This document shows positions 22,467 to 29,344 of a stretch of DNA of 40,091 bases, piece after piece. Position 1 is the first letter of the stretch, and each line of letters starts with the position of its first letter. Where the stretch lies: the IMG/VR virus record IMGVR_UViG_3300033141_001855, positions 1 to 40,091 of that record, one strand, 5' to 3'. This stretch comes from a virus. Below the pieces are notes generated by a model. It worked only from the letters and a program-made list of their open reading frames with translations, made no database searches and had not been told where the DNA came from. The position numbers and the translations under genes were made by a program.

Positions 22467-22775
22467 TCATACCTCCTTTATATACTCCTCTTTGGGGATT
22501 ACCTTACGATAGCCTTGTGCTATCACTTGGCTTACCTCATCTAACCCCACAGGAGCATTATTTATGGTTGTGAGGGAAACTGCCTGCTCAGGGTCTATTA
22601 TGGCAATACGGGGGTCAGAAAGGATTTTGGTTATTTGGTCTTTAAGTATAGCTTGATTAGAACCAATGTCACCTCCCCCATTATATCTGCCCTCACGCCA
22701 AGCCTTTCGCCACTCTTCATCTGTCAGCTTTGCCTCCCTCCTCACTTCCTGTATGTAATCCTCTCGTTTAGTCAT
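22467..22775 (-). CDS. Hypothetical protein after helicase loader, 102 aa
   Basis: A helical charged protein beginning MTKREDYIQEVRREAKLTDE, with a Gly/Asn/Ser patch (YNGGGDIGSNQA) and a hydrophobic C-terminal part. Its ATG overlaps the stop of the helicase loader (TAATG). The coupling suggests a replication accessory role, but no family is recognised. Confidence 0.7.
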   Translation of the reverse strand: MTKREDYIQEVRREAKLTDEEWRKAWREGRYNGGGDIGSNQAILKDQITKILSDPRIAIIDPEQAVSLTTINNAPVGLDEVSQVIAQGYRKVIPKEEYIKEV

Positions 22776-23635
22776 TACTTTTCCCTCCTGTAGCTCTCAC
22801 CATCTATCTGCAGGGACTTCCCCTTGCACATCTCTATCAGCCGGTTATAGATGGCATTATCCCCGACCCCACCGCTCAGGTATGCCTTCAGCTTGGCTGG
22901 GTTCAGGTTGGCGGTAATGACCATCGGGCGCTCTGCCTTATAGCGGCCGTCCACGATAGTAAACAGGATACGCTGGACAAACCTCGGGTCCAGGACCCGC
23001 CTCTTGCCCACGTCATCCAGCACCAGCATCTTGGCTGCTATGAGCCCGTTGAGAATATCGGACTCACTCTCTCTTAACTGCTTCTCTTCGAAGCTGTAGT
23101 TATAGGTAGCCTGTATCCTCATAAATAGCTCGGGTTCGGACAGGAGCTTTACTGGGCAGGCCATCGGCTGACCGTCCCAGCGGTCTAGTATCCGGTTACA
23201 GATGGCGCAAGCCAGGTGGGTCTTGCCCACACCCCAGCTATTATTTGAGAATAAAAGAAGAGAGGGGTATCCCCTCTCATAGAAGTAAGGCTGCCCTTCA
23301 TGGTCAGGCAGGGGGTATTTCTCCGCATACTCCCAGCACCACTTAAATGCCTCTGGCTGTCTCTTCTTCTCAAAGGTGCTGAAGTCCTCATTGATAAACT
23401 TCGGGGGGATGCCACAGTTCTCTCTCCAGTGCCGACGCTTCTTGTCTATGTCTGCCTTCTCAACGACGATGCGGTGCGCCTCCTCTTCCTCAAACATCTT
23501 CTTGGCACACTCCTGGCAGTAGCCATCCCCTCTGAGCAACTTGGCTCCCAGCAACTCGATGACCTCAGCCTCGAATTGCTTCTTACAGTCAAGGTTCTTA
23601 CATATTCTGGACTCTTTCGTTATGTTCTCGGTCAT
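22775..23635 (-). CDS. DnaC/IstB-like AAA+ ATPase, probable helicase loader
   Basis: This 286-aa protein has an N-terminal zinc-ribbon-like part (cysteines at about 12, 17, 40 and 43), then an AAA+ domain with Walker A SNNSWGVGKTH (about 130-140), Walker B MLVLDDVG (about 202-209), sensor-1-like ITANLN and arginine-rich YNRLIEMC near the end. DnaC-type loaders place the replicative helicase on DNA opened by an initiator. No phage helicase is seen, so it probably recruits the host DnaB. ATG 23635 has AAGGAG 7 nt upstream; the longer frame to 23692 lacks a site. Confidence 0.9.
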   Translation of the reverse strand: MTENITKESRICKNLDCKKQFEAEVIELLGAKLLRGDGYCQECAKKMFEEEEAHRIVVEKADIDKKRRHWRENCGIPPKFINEDFSTFEKKRQPEAFKWCWEYAEKYPLPDHEGQPYFYERGYPSLLLFSNNSWGVGKTHLACAICNRILDRWDGQPMACPVKLLSEPELFMRIQATYNYSFEEKQLRESESDILNGLIAAKMLVLDDVGKRRVLDPRFVQRILFTIVDGRYKAERPMVITANLNPAKLKAYLSGGVGDNAIYNRLIEMCKGKSLQIDGESYRREK

Positions 23636-23688
23636 CTCCCTACTCCTTAATCCTATTATCTGAGGGAAGTCCCAGAGCCAGAACTTAA

Positions 23689-23910
23689 TCACATCGGCAC
23701 CACTCCCGACTTCTCCTCCCTATGTTTGGAACACAGTCCCCATATCTCTTGTGTTCCTTCTTCGTATTTTGGAACAGCCTCAGTGTGTTGCATCTCATCT
23801 TGCTCCTTTTGACTAGCTACCTCATTTAGTATCAGAAAGTCCTCAAGGGTGCTAGGGTCAGGAACATTTCTAGGGCAACTAAAACACCTGTAAACCAGCT
23901 TATAGTACAT
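23689..23910 (-). CDS. Small cysteine-containing protein, 73 aa
   Basis: Begins MYYKLVYRCFSCPRNVPDPS: one CxxC pair, with a second likely metal site at CSKH near the C-terminus. The middle is acidic and helical. AGGAGG lies before the ATG. Its last residues KSGVVPM resemble the KSGVVPL that ends the preceding gene, and the underlying 18 bases match at 17 positions. Function unknown; it is co-transcribed with replication genes. Confidence 0.7.
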   Translation of the reverse strand: MYYKLVYRCFSCPRNVPDPSTLEDFLILNEVASQKEQDEMQHTEAVPKYEEGTQEIWGLCSKHREEKSGVVPM

Positions 23911-23953
23911 TAGCCTTCCTCCTAAAACTTCTCTACCAGTTTATCCTTGCCCA

Positions 23954-24640
23954 TTATAACGGCACCACCCCCGACTTATCACTTGATTGAATTGTGTCAT
24001 GTGCGTCACTTGTCTGGATGCCCTCGGCCTGCCACCGCTCCAGTATTGCCTCGATATATTTCAGGTTGCGCTTCCCGTAGACTACCGCCTCATCAATCGC
24101 CTTCTCAGCCCACCCAGCGGGGTAGGTATCATAGGCATCCTTCAGTCTGTCAGCCAAGGTGGGGGTAAGCATCCCGATGTTCGACTCGAAGTGGGTCATT
24201 AGTGAGGCGAGCCCGGGGTCCAAGACATCGCTCATATCGTATCCGGGGGCACCTGATTGGTCAGGTGGTTTATCAGTAATCCCCGGTGGTGGTGGTATGA
24301 CCGATGCCGCCTCTCTATCATATCGCCAGCTCCGGCTCTGCTCCCCCAGGAAGCCGGGATACCAGAGGTATTTACGCCCTTCTACCTCATAAAGCTCTAT
24401 CAGACCATGGCCATTCTTTTTCTGACCATCAAGCTCAGCAAGCCAGCCTTCTACCTGCTCATCGGTAAAGTCTCGAAGGGGATAATATAGCTTGTTCACC
24501 AGTTTAGGCTCAGCCTTCAGGCGGCCCTCCCTGTCCAGCCAGGGGAGCATCTTATAATAGAGACATTCAGCCTCAATAGAAACGCTACTGAGCCTTTCAT
24601 CATCAGCCGTCTTTCTCTTAATCGGTCTTGACTCTGGCAT
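23954..24640 (-). CDS. DnaD-like replisome organizer / replication initiation protein, 228 aa
   Basis: The N-terminal part (AECLYYKMLPWLDREGRLKA, then LVNKLYYPLRDFTDEQVEGW, EGRKYLWYPGF) fits the winged-helix module of phage replication initiators, in which each incoming gene is read for parasite-size. A variable Pro/Gly linker (about 130-150) is followed by a helical C-terminal DnaD-like part (MLTPTLADRLKDAYDTYPAG, then VVYGKRNLKYIEAILERW). In such pairs it melts the origin and recruits the DnaC-like loader, whose gene follows. ATG 24640 is chosen for AAGGGGGA upstream; an ATG 30 bp earlier lies in-frame. Confidence 0.75.
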   Translation of the reverse strand: MPESRPIKRKTADDERLSSVSIEAECLYYKMLPWLDREGRLKAEPKLVNKLYYPLRDFTDEQVEGWLAELDGQKKNGHGLIELYEVEGRKYLWYPGFLGEQSRSWRYDREAASVIPPPPGITDKPPDQSGAPGYDMSDVLDPGLASLMTHFESNIGMLTPTLADRLKDAYDTYPAGWAEKAIDEAVVYGKRNLKYIEAILERWQAEGIQTSDAHDTIQSSDKSGVVPL

Positions 24641-24845
24641 TGCTGTCCCCCTTGCTACTTGCTGGGGCAACCGTTTTCAGGTTGAACGGCAGTTGTTGAG
24701 TCTCTGTATGGAGAGTGCACTTCACATACAGGATATCTAGCTGAACCCTTACTCTTTGAGTACCCCAGCAAGCTATTCCTAATGGGGCTTTGAAATAAAT
24801 TCTCTCTGATGCCGGTTCACTCGGAGTGGATACCGAGCCCTGCAC
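24618..24845 (-). CDS. Doubtful small gene, 75 aa
   Basis: An open frame starts at GTG 24845 after AGGGG and overlaps the replication gene start by 23 bp. It fills the 200-bp gap after recT. Composition (FKAPLGIACWGTQRVRVQLD) is protein-like but without motifs. It may be real or a chance frame over a leader or regulatory region. Confidence 0.35.
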   Translation of the reverse strand: MQGSVSTPSEPASERIYFKAPLGIACWGTQRVRVQLDILYVKCTLHTETQQLPFNLKTVAPASSKGDSNARVKTD

Positions 24846-24878
24846 ATCTGCCCCTAGTGGAATCTATTCAGTTGCTAA

Positions 24879-26132
24879 TTAAACTCCTACGGCCTCGCTG
24901 ATGCCCTTCATCAAGGCATCGAACTGCCACTTTTTCAGGTCGGCCTTCCTTTGGATTTTCCATTTCTTTTCCTGGTTGCATATCCTTCCCAGCTCGGAAT
25001 TGTCCATACCAGCCCGCTTCATCAGCGCATCCAGTTCAACGAGCTGCCCCGGTGTTATCGGTGTCTCATCCCGGGGCTGCTCTTCCTCTTCTGGCTTTTC
25101 CTCTTCCGGGACAAAATCGTCATTCTCATCGAGCTTCAAAACCCTGGGCTCTAGCTCGGGGGGTAACTCACCCGCTTCCACATTGACCTTTGGGGGCTTA
25201 GCCTTGGCCGACGCTGTCTTTTTCTTGGCGGCCGGCGGCGCTTCTGCTTCAGGCTCAGTGGTCTCGGAAACAACCTCGCCCTCTACTATGCCCTCCCTGC
25301 TGGCGCTCTCAGCCACGGCCTCATCCATTACCTCGACCCCCATTGGCATTTCGCCCGGGCGGAGCCGACCAAGCATTTGCCTCTCGCTGCGGATACTGGC
25401 CATATTGAACAAGGAATTCCCCTTATCCATTCCGTATGGGGTCTTTCCCTTTGGGTAAAAGCCATAGCCCACAGCTTCGGCGCCGGTTGAAGAGTCCTGA
25501 CCCTTGGTAATTACCCACAACTTCTCCTTGTCAACCTCACCGAATATCTTGATTTGCTCCTTCTCGGTCATTACCCTGGGGGTGTCATCAACATAGCTGA
25601 AAGCCCCCTTGCGAGATGCCATCAACCGCGTAGCTTGGATGCTGACGATAGTAGCCCAGGTCTCATTCCTTGCACCCTCATTGAAGGCGATGAGGAAGAT
25701 GTGCTTCATCAGTGGGTTGAGTGCATAACTCTGGCACAACAGAGCAGCCCGCTGCTTCTCACTCGCCGGTGCCTTCGGCCATAGAGATTCCAGAATCTCC
25801 CCAGCCTGTATCTTGGTCAGCGAAGTGACTCCCTGGTACTTGGCTAGTGCCGTTACCTTGTCCTCTCCAAATTCACGTTCCATAGCTTCCCTCCTTGATT
25901 TTATATTGAGCGATTCTAAACCTTCCTTTTCCCATCGGCTGGCCTCTCTCACGATGCCAACGTGGCTCTGGTCCTTATGGCAGGCAAGATAAGCCAGTTG
26001 CTTCTCCATTGACCAGAAGAGGTCTAGCTTGCTTCCGCAGACTTTACATCTGTTATACTTCTGTAACTCTTCCAAGTCTTTCCGGGTGTGTTGCTCGCCC
26101 TCATAGATTGGCATTGACCCACTCGCTCCCAT
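24879..26132 (-). CDS. recT: RecT-family single-strand annealing protein with added domains
   Basis: At 417 aa it is longer than typical RecT (about 270). Residues 29-57 carry CxxC then CH...H, a probable zinc finger. Residues about 95-270 match the RecT core: ALNPLMKHIFLIAF, TWATIVSIQATRLMA, AVGYGFYPKG, and the helical MLGRLRPGEMP end. An acidic Ala/Lys/Pro/Glu linker (about 285-360) leads to a helical C-terminal module starting TPITPGQLVELDALMKRAGM, a type often appended to phage annealing proteins. RecT anneals complementary single strands for recombination and replication repair; no RecE/exonuclease partner is seen. Starts at residue 1 or 7 are both possible, overlapping the LAGLIDADG gene. 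Confidence 0.9.
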   Translation of the reverse strand: MGASGSMPIYEGEQHTRKDLEELQKYNRCKVCGSKLDLFWSMEKQLAYLACHKDQSHVGIVREASRWEKEGLESLNIKSRREAMEREFGEDKVTALAKYQGVTSLTKIQAGEILESLWPKAPASEKQRAALLCQSYALNPLMKHIFLIAFNEGARNETWATIVSIQATRLMASRKGAFSYVDDTPRVMTEKEQIKIFGEVDKEKLWVITKGQDSSTGAEAVGYGFYPKGKTPYGMDKGNSLFNMASIRSERQMLGRLRPGEMPMGVEVMDEAVAESASREGIVEGEVVSETTEPEAEAPPAAKKKTASAKAKPPKVNVEAGELPPELEPRVLKLDENDDFVPEEEKPEEEEQPRDETPITPGQLVELDALMKRAGMDNSELGRICNQEKKWKIQRKADLKKWQFDALMKGISEAVGV

Positions 26133-26784
26133 CCCATATCTTGTTGTATTGCTGTTTCATATAGAATGCTAACCAGAGTTGCTCAAACGTCACTAACCCC
26201 CAAAGGAGAGGATTATTTGCACAAGCTACGGCGAAATTGGCAAAGTGACCTGCCACTGGAGCTACAAAGCCAGCTTTCGCAATGAACTCTGGCAACATCG
26301 CCTGTAACTGGTCTTGTGAAATGTGATGCTCTGGTTCTACCTTAGTTAGATGATTAGTAGCACGATGCTTCTTGAACAATTCGGCATAATGGGCGTGCCA
26401 TGATGTATCCCTATTCATAAGTTCCCTAAACATAATAGCTTCCAAACACTCACCTTGCTTGATAATGAGATAGGGTTGCACCATATTTAGTAATTTTTCT
26501 GCATTCCTTGAATGAACGTGCCACTTAATCTGTGTCTTCCTTGGTGGTCTAGGCTTGAAAGTGAATATCTTGCCCATTTGCAAGGTCTTCTGCACCCACT
26601 CTAATACGCACAGATTAGTATTGGTTATATAGACTTCAATATTATAATGATTGCCTATCTTTCGCCTTAAAGATATAGTCCCCTCACCATCAATCAAGCC
26701 CGCTATGTATGCAATGGCTGTATGCGGTATCGGCTTATCAGGTAACCCCTCTTCCATCTTTATATATTGCTCTGAAGTATCCAT
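26101..26784 (-). CDS. LAGLIDADG homing endonuclease, 227 aa
   Basis: The motif IAGLIDGEG (residues 27-35, with catalytic acidic E34) is followed by ISLRRKIGNHYNIEVYITNT, typical of the family. Only one motif is seen, so it would act as a homodimer. No intron or intein host is visible: flanking genes are intact, so this is free-standing. ATG 26784 is preceded by GAGG in the repeated 17-bp junction. Its end overlaps recT by up to 32 bp, so recT translation may depend on it or be disturbed by the insertion. Confidence 0.85.
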   Translation of the reverse strand: MDTSEQYIKMEEGLPDKPIPHTAIAYIAGLIDGEGTISLRRKIGNHYNIEVYITNTNLCVLEWVQKTLQMGKIFTFKPRPPRKTQIKWHVHSRNAEKLLNMVQPYLIIKQGECLEAIMFRELMNRDTSWHAHYAELFKKHRATNHLTKVEPEHHISQDQLQAMLPEFIAKAGFVAPVAGHFANFAVACANNPLLWGLVTFEQLWLAFYMKQQYNKIWDGSEWVNANL

Positions 26785-26798
26785 TTCTACCTCACTGA

Positions 26799-27005
26799 TT
26801 AAGGGAGTTTCCAACTACCGTGTATGTTCTGGCCATCAAAGGTCAGCCTATCACACTTGCAAGGTATAGTCCCCCATCCATATCCGCAAACTGGACATTC
26901 AGCGTTCATACCACATTTACATCTTCGCATTATTGCAGGTGGTACTCTCCGATAGCTTGAGGGATGAGAACATATAAAACTGACATAGGGCTTCATTGTA
27001 TCCAT
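26799..27005 (-). CDS. Small zinc-binding protein, 68 aa
   Basis: Cysteines occur as CKCG, CPVCG and CKC within 25 residues (MRRCKCGMNAECPVCGYGWG), a compact metal-binding pattern. Start ATG 27005 uses the GAGG of the repeated junction; an ATG three codons later is possible. It ends 14 bp before the LAGLIDADG start. Function unknown. Confidence 0.65.
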   Translation of the reverse strand: MDTMKPYVSFICSHPSSYRRVPPAIMRRCKCGMNAECPVCGYGWGTIPCKCDRLTFDGQNIHGSWKLP

Positions 27006-27015
27006 TTCTACCTCA

Positions 27016-27273
27016 CTATGTTTGATGCACTCCTTTACTTAAACATATTGTCTTGTCTATGTTTAAGTAATTGTCAAGGTAACATTCATAACAAAGAACA
27101 ACATGGCACTCACCATTGCCATCACTGTACTTGCCAAGCTGCTTGTTAAAGTAAGCAATGTCTTCGGGCAAAATGGGGTTGATGTCCAGTTTGACATCAA
27201 CCTGTATGCCTTTCAAGGTTGTCTCACTATCCCCCTCCCTGTCCATTTCCTTGCCACATCTAATACATTTCAT
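27016..27273 (-). CDS. Small zinc-binding protein, 85 aa
   Basis: MKCIRCGKEMDREG at the start and CYECY near residue 60 give two CxxC pairs for one zinc ion. GGAGG precedes the ATG. The protein is acidic in the middle. Its stop codon lies next to a copy of the repeated junction. Function unknown. Confidence 0.7.
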   Translation of the reverse strand: MKCIRCGKEMDREGDSETTLKGIQVDVKLDINPILPEDIAYFNKQLGKYSDGNGECHVVLCYECYLDNYLNIDKTICLSKGVHQT

Positions 27274-27289
27274 TTCTTATCCTCCATTT

Positions 27290-27772
27290 CTACCTCACTA
27301 TGTAGGAGTAGCTGACGCTCTCGGTGATTACGCCGGTGTTTCTCAAGTCCTCATCAGCAATCAGTCTACCCTTGACCAGCCCCTCCAGCGCTTTGACGTT
27401 GATGGACTCCTGGATTACGGCCGGCGCATAGGGCTCAAACTGGCTGTAGGACTTGAACTTGTCAACGTGGTACTGCTTGGTTTTCTTCTCCTGCTTGATG
27501 GCGTAGTCCCCGGCCTCGATGTCCTGGTAGCTGCCCAGAGCATCCACAGTAGACTTCACGTTGGCGATGGTATCAATTATCGCCTTGTCTGTATCCTGCA
27601 TCTGCGTCATTAACTCAGCACTCTGCGCCTTTAGTTGTTCCAGAAGGTCATTCTTTATAGATTGGAGAAGATGTAGCTTGTCCAGCAGTTCCTTGACCTT
27701 CGGCGGGTTGCAGAGCTCAACTGCTGATGCCGAGTAATCTGGTCCCTTAGCCTTCTCGTTTTCCTGTGTCAT
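27290..27772 (-). CDS. Hypothetical helical protein, early operon, 160 aa
   Basis: Residues about 20-75 are a coiled coil (NPPKVKELLDKLHLLQSIKN and on); residues about 80-160 are mixed (AGDYAIKQEKKTKQYHVDKF, PAVIQESINVKALEGLVKGR). It overlaps the end of the helix-turn-helix gene by 26 bp. Its place before recT recalls proteins that inhibit host nucleases (Gam type) or assist recombination, but the sequence alone does not show that. Confidence 0.7.
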   Translation of the reverse strand: MTQENEKAKGPDYSASAVELCNPPKVKELLDKLHLLQSIKNDLLEQLKAQSAELMTQMQDTDKAIIDTIANVKSTVDALGSYQDIEAGDYAIKQEKKTKQYHVDKFKSYSQFEPYAPAVIQESINVKALEGLVKGRLIADEDLRNTGVITESVSYSYIVR

Positions 27773-27947
27773 TTACCTTTCCCCCTTCGGCTTTTGCTTT
27801 ATCCCTAGTGTAAATCTGCTGAGCTCGTTGACCAGAGATAGAAAACACCCTGCCTATCTCCTTCCAAGATAGCTCAGGGCGCTGCTCAGCCATTAGTGCT
27901 ATTGCCTTGTTCCGCTCTGTCTTTGTGTTCCTCGCATAACGAACCAT
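27747..27947 (-). CDS. Helix-turn-helix protein heading early operon, 66 aa
   Basis: Residues about 28-55 form a helix-turn-helix: LSWKEIGRVFSISGQRAQQI, like sigma-factor region 4. The ends are basic. It is the first gene of the leftward early operon and its start codon lies 7 bases after the promoter -10 box with no ribosome binding site, so its mRNA is probably leaderless. Two 13-bp repeats flank the -35 box, and the protein is a good candidate to bind them and control its own operon. That link is inference. Confidence 0.75.
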   Translation of the reverse strand: MVRYARNTKTERNKAIALMAEQRPELSWKEIGRVFSISGQRAQQIYTRDKAKAEGGKVNDTGKREG

Positions 27948-27954
27948 AATAATA

Positions 27955-28000
27955 AGAATAAACTATTTCAACCCTTTTGTCAAGTGCTTTCAACCCTTTT
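27955..28000 (-). promoter_or_regulatory. Early leftward promoter with two operator-like repeats
   Basis: On the minus strand TTGACA (27983-27978), a 17-bp spacer and TATTCT (27960-27955) precede the ATG at 27947 by 7 bases. TTTCAACCCTTTT is repeated at 27966-27978 and 27988-28000, 22 bp apart, about two helical turns, so the copies sit on either side of the -35 box. No ribosome binding site is present. This is the strongest promoter of the window. Confidence 0.75.
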
Positions 28001-28029
28001 TTAATATTTATTTTTGACAATAAAATATG

Positions 28030-28058
28030 GGGCTGGCGACCATTAAAATCACCAGCCC
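28030..28058 (-). terminator. Intrinsic terminator of late unit
   Basis: On the minus strand GGGCTGGTGA pairs with TCGCCAGCCC (10 bp, one wobble) around a 9-nt loop, followed by CATATTTTATT. It lies after the last lysis gene (ends 28134) and just before the early promoter, so it insulates the two leftward units. Confidence 0.75.
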
Positions 28059-28133
28059 GTAACTTTCCATACATCTTAGCCTTAAACCGTCAGATATTGA
28101 TTCTGTGCGTTCTGACGTGGTGTTTTTGCCCTA

Positions 28134-28376
28134 TTACAGCCTACCGTTAAGCCTCTTTATCAGGGTGGTTAATTCAGTTGTTGCTTTTGTGTTCTCTTGT
28201 CGGCTTTCCTGGTCCTGCTCAAGCAAGTGTTCAAGCCTTTCCGAGTGTGCATTATGGACATCATGTATCCTTTTCTCAGTATCACGGCGGTCACGCCTGT
28301 ACATGAAGAATATGATGACTGCGAGAAGACCGCCGACTCCGCCAATTTGAGTAGCAAATTGCAATAAGTCTATCAT
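28134..28376 (-). CDS. Holin-like membrane protein, 80 aa
   Basis: One membrane segment at about residues 10-26 (GGVGGLLAVIIFFMYRR) is followed by a charged coiled coil. Proteins of this plan are common in lysis cassettes as holin-like or spanin-like accessory proteins. It is the final gene of the late unit, 3 bp after the NlpC/P60-like enzyme. Holin activity is inferred from topology and position. Confidence 0.6.
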   Translation of the reverse strand: MIDLLQFATQIGGVGGLLAVIIFFMYRRDRRDTEKRIHDVHNAHSERLEHLLEQDQESRQENTKATTELTTLIKRLNGRL

Positions 28377-28379
28377 CGG

Positions 28380-28925
28380 TTATCCCTCCTGATAAGGTTC
28401 TATGCTATCGTAAAAAGGGGGGTCAAGCCCCCTCGGTGCCGGCTTAGGTTTCCTCTCGTATGCCTCAAGAAAGTCGGTGATGAAGGGGTATCTGTGGAGC
28501 TGCTGGATTGGCTTGCCCATCTCACGGCAGAATTCTGCGACCAATTCCCAGCAGGTATAAGAGCGGTCAATTATCCGTGGGAATCTGGGGAAGAAGAACT
28601 GAATGGCCGTCCAGACATAGGCTAGGACATCATACTTGCACCCGGCCCGGTCTGCAATGAAGCGCCTTATCTCGGTGGCGTGAACCTCCCGGTCAATCCA
28701 GGTGTAGTGGCGGAAGGCTAGTGTCTTGTTGTCCAGCCAACTCAGCGTAACACCCTTCGCTATTGCCTCGGCAATCAGCCAGCCCTTAGTCTTGTGGTAC
28801 TCGACCGCTATTGCCAGGTGCCAGCCCCATCTTGACCAAGAGGGATTAAAATGCTTCAGTAAGCGGCTGAGTACCTGGAATACTATGCCCCGACCCTTGA
28901 ACTCGATTATATCTCCCGGCTTCAT
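28380..28925 (-). CDS. Permuted NlpC/P60 (YiiX-like) enzyme, candidate lysin
   Basis: This 181-aa protein begins KPGDIIEFKGRG. It then shows the catalytic His in WGWHLAIAVEY (H36), EAIAKGVTLSWL, and near the C-terminus SYTCWELVAEFC with catalytic Cys C125. The order His before Cys is that of circularly permuted papain-like NlpC/P60 proteins, which act as peptidases, amidases or lipid hydrolases. Neighbouring membrane proteins make cell-wall lysis likely. No signal peptide or wall-binding domain is seen, and a virion-associated or other role remains possible. Confidence 0.7.
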   Translation of the reverse strand: MKPGDIIEFKGRGIVFQVLSRLLKHFNPSWSRWGWHLAIAVEYHKTKGWLIAEAIAKGVTLSWLDNKTLAFRHYTWIDREVHATEIRRFIADRAGCKYDVLAYVWTAIQFFFPRFPRIIDRSYTCWELVAEFCREMGKPIQQLHRYPFITDFLEAYERKPKPAPRGLDPPFYDSIEPYQEG

Positions 28926-29110
28926 TTCTTTTTCCTCTTGTCACCTAGCCCCTTGGCAGGTTCGGCTTCTTTTTCCTTAGCGTTGGCGATGGCTTGGGCG
29001 ACTACAATCTCCTGGAGAACCTGGAGAGCTGTGGCTGGTGATACATTGCCACTGAAAACTGCTTCCTTAGTTTCCGTTTCCATCGTAAAGGCAAAAATAA
29101 TTTGTGGCAT
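28922..29110 (-). CDS. Small phage protein, 62 aa
   Basis: A short helical protein with an N-terminal strand (MPQIIFAFTMETETKEAVFS), a helix (PATALQVLQEIVVAQAIANA) and a Lys/Glu tail. The pattern FTMxxETKEAxFxGN..P.TALQVLQ occurs, as I recall, in small genes next to tail and lysis genes. It overlaps the NlpC/P60-like start by ATGA. Function unknown. Confidence 0.7.
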   Translation of the reverse strand: MPQIIFAFTMETETKEAVFSGNVSPATALQVLQEIVVAQAIANAKEKEAEPAKGLGDKRKKK

Positions 29111-29113
29111 CTC

Positions 29114-29341
29114 TCACTCCTTTCGCTTTAATTGTGAAGCAAAGAATTTCCATAAGGCTATCAGGGATACGGTGAAGATAGCCGATGCAAGGACAAACTC
29201 AAACAGTCTCATCTCTGGGAAGGGGTCAACCAGATGAATTGAGCCGCCGCTGTCATAGAGAGCGGCGAATATCCAGAGCTGAAAACCAGCCGACATTATG
29301 AAGAGAGCCAGAACTAATAGTGTGCCAAAGAACTTACCCAT
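29114..29341 (-). CDS. Two-membrane-segment protein, candidate holin
   Basis: Residues about 7-27 (LLVLALFIMSAGFQLWIFAA) and 46-66 (LFEFVLASAIFTVSLIALWK) are membrane helices. The 75-aa length, a short loop and the basic end (KRKE) fit a class II-like holin, which would form the lesions that release the lysin. It lies 3 bp after the 1345-aa tail gene. Confidence 0.65.
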   Translation of the reverse strand: MGKFFGTLLVLALFIMSAGFQLWIFAALYDSGGSIHLVDPFPEMRLFEFVLASAIFTVSLIALWKFFASQLKRKE

Positions 29342-29344
29342 CTT

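Larger units (their letters stand above)
26780..27299 (-). repeat. Three copies of a 17-bp gene-junction sequence
   Basis: TCCATTTCTACCTCACT occurs at 26780-26796, 27001-27017 and 27283-27299. On the minus strand it reads AGTGAGGTAGAAATGGA, which holds a ribosome binding site and a start codon. Copies 1 and 2 share 20 bp, copies 2 and 3 share 21 bp. They stand before the LAGLIDADG gene, the 68-aa gene and the 85-aa gene. They suggest cassette insertion or duplication by recombination at translation-start sequences. Confidence 0.85.

Noticed and set aside
26101-26784. Intein or group I intron as host of the LAGLIDADG gene
   Set aside because: Neighbouring genes are intact with their own starts and stops, and no split gene or splice-type ends are visible.
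27886-28074. 62-aa open frame overlapping the helix-turn-helix gene start
   Set aside because: It covers the late terminator and the early promoter with its operators and has no ribosome binding site; the promoter reading explains the sequence better.
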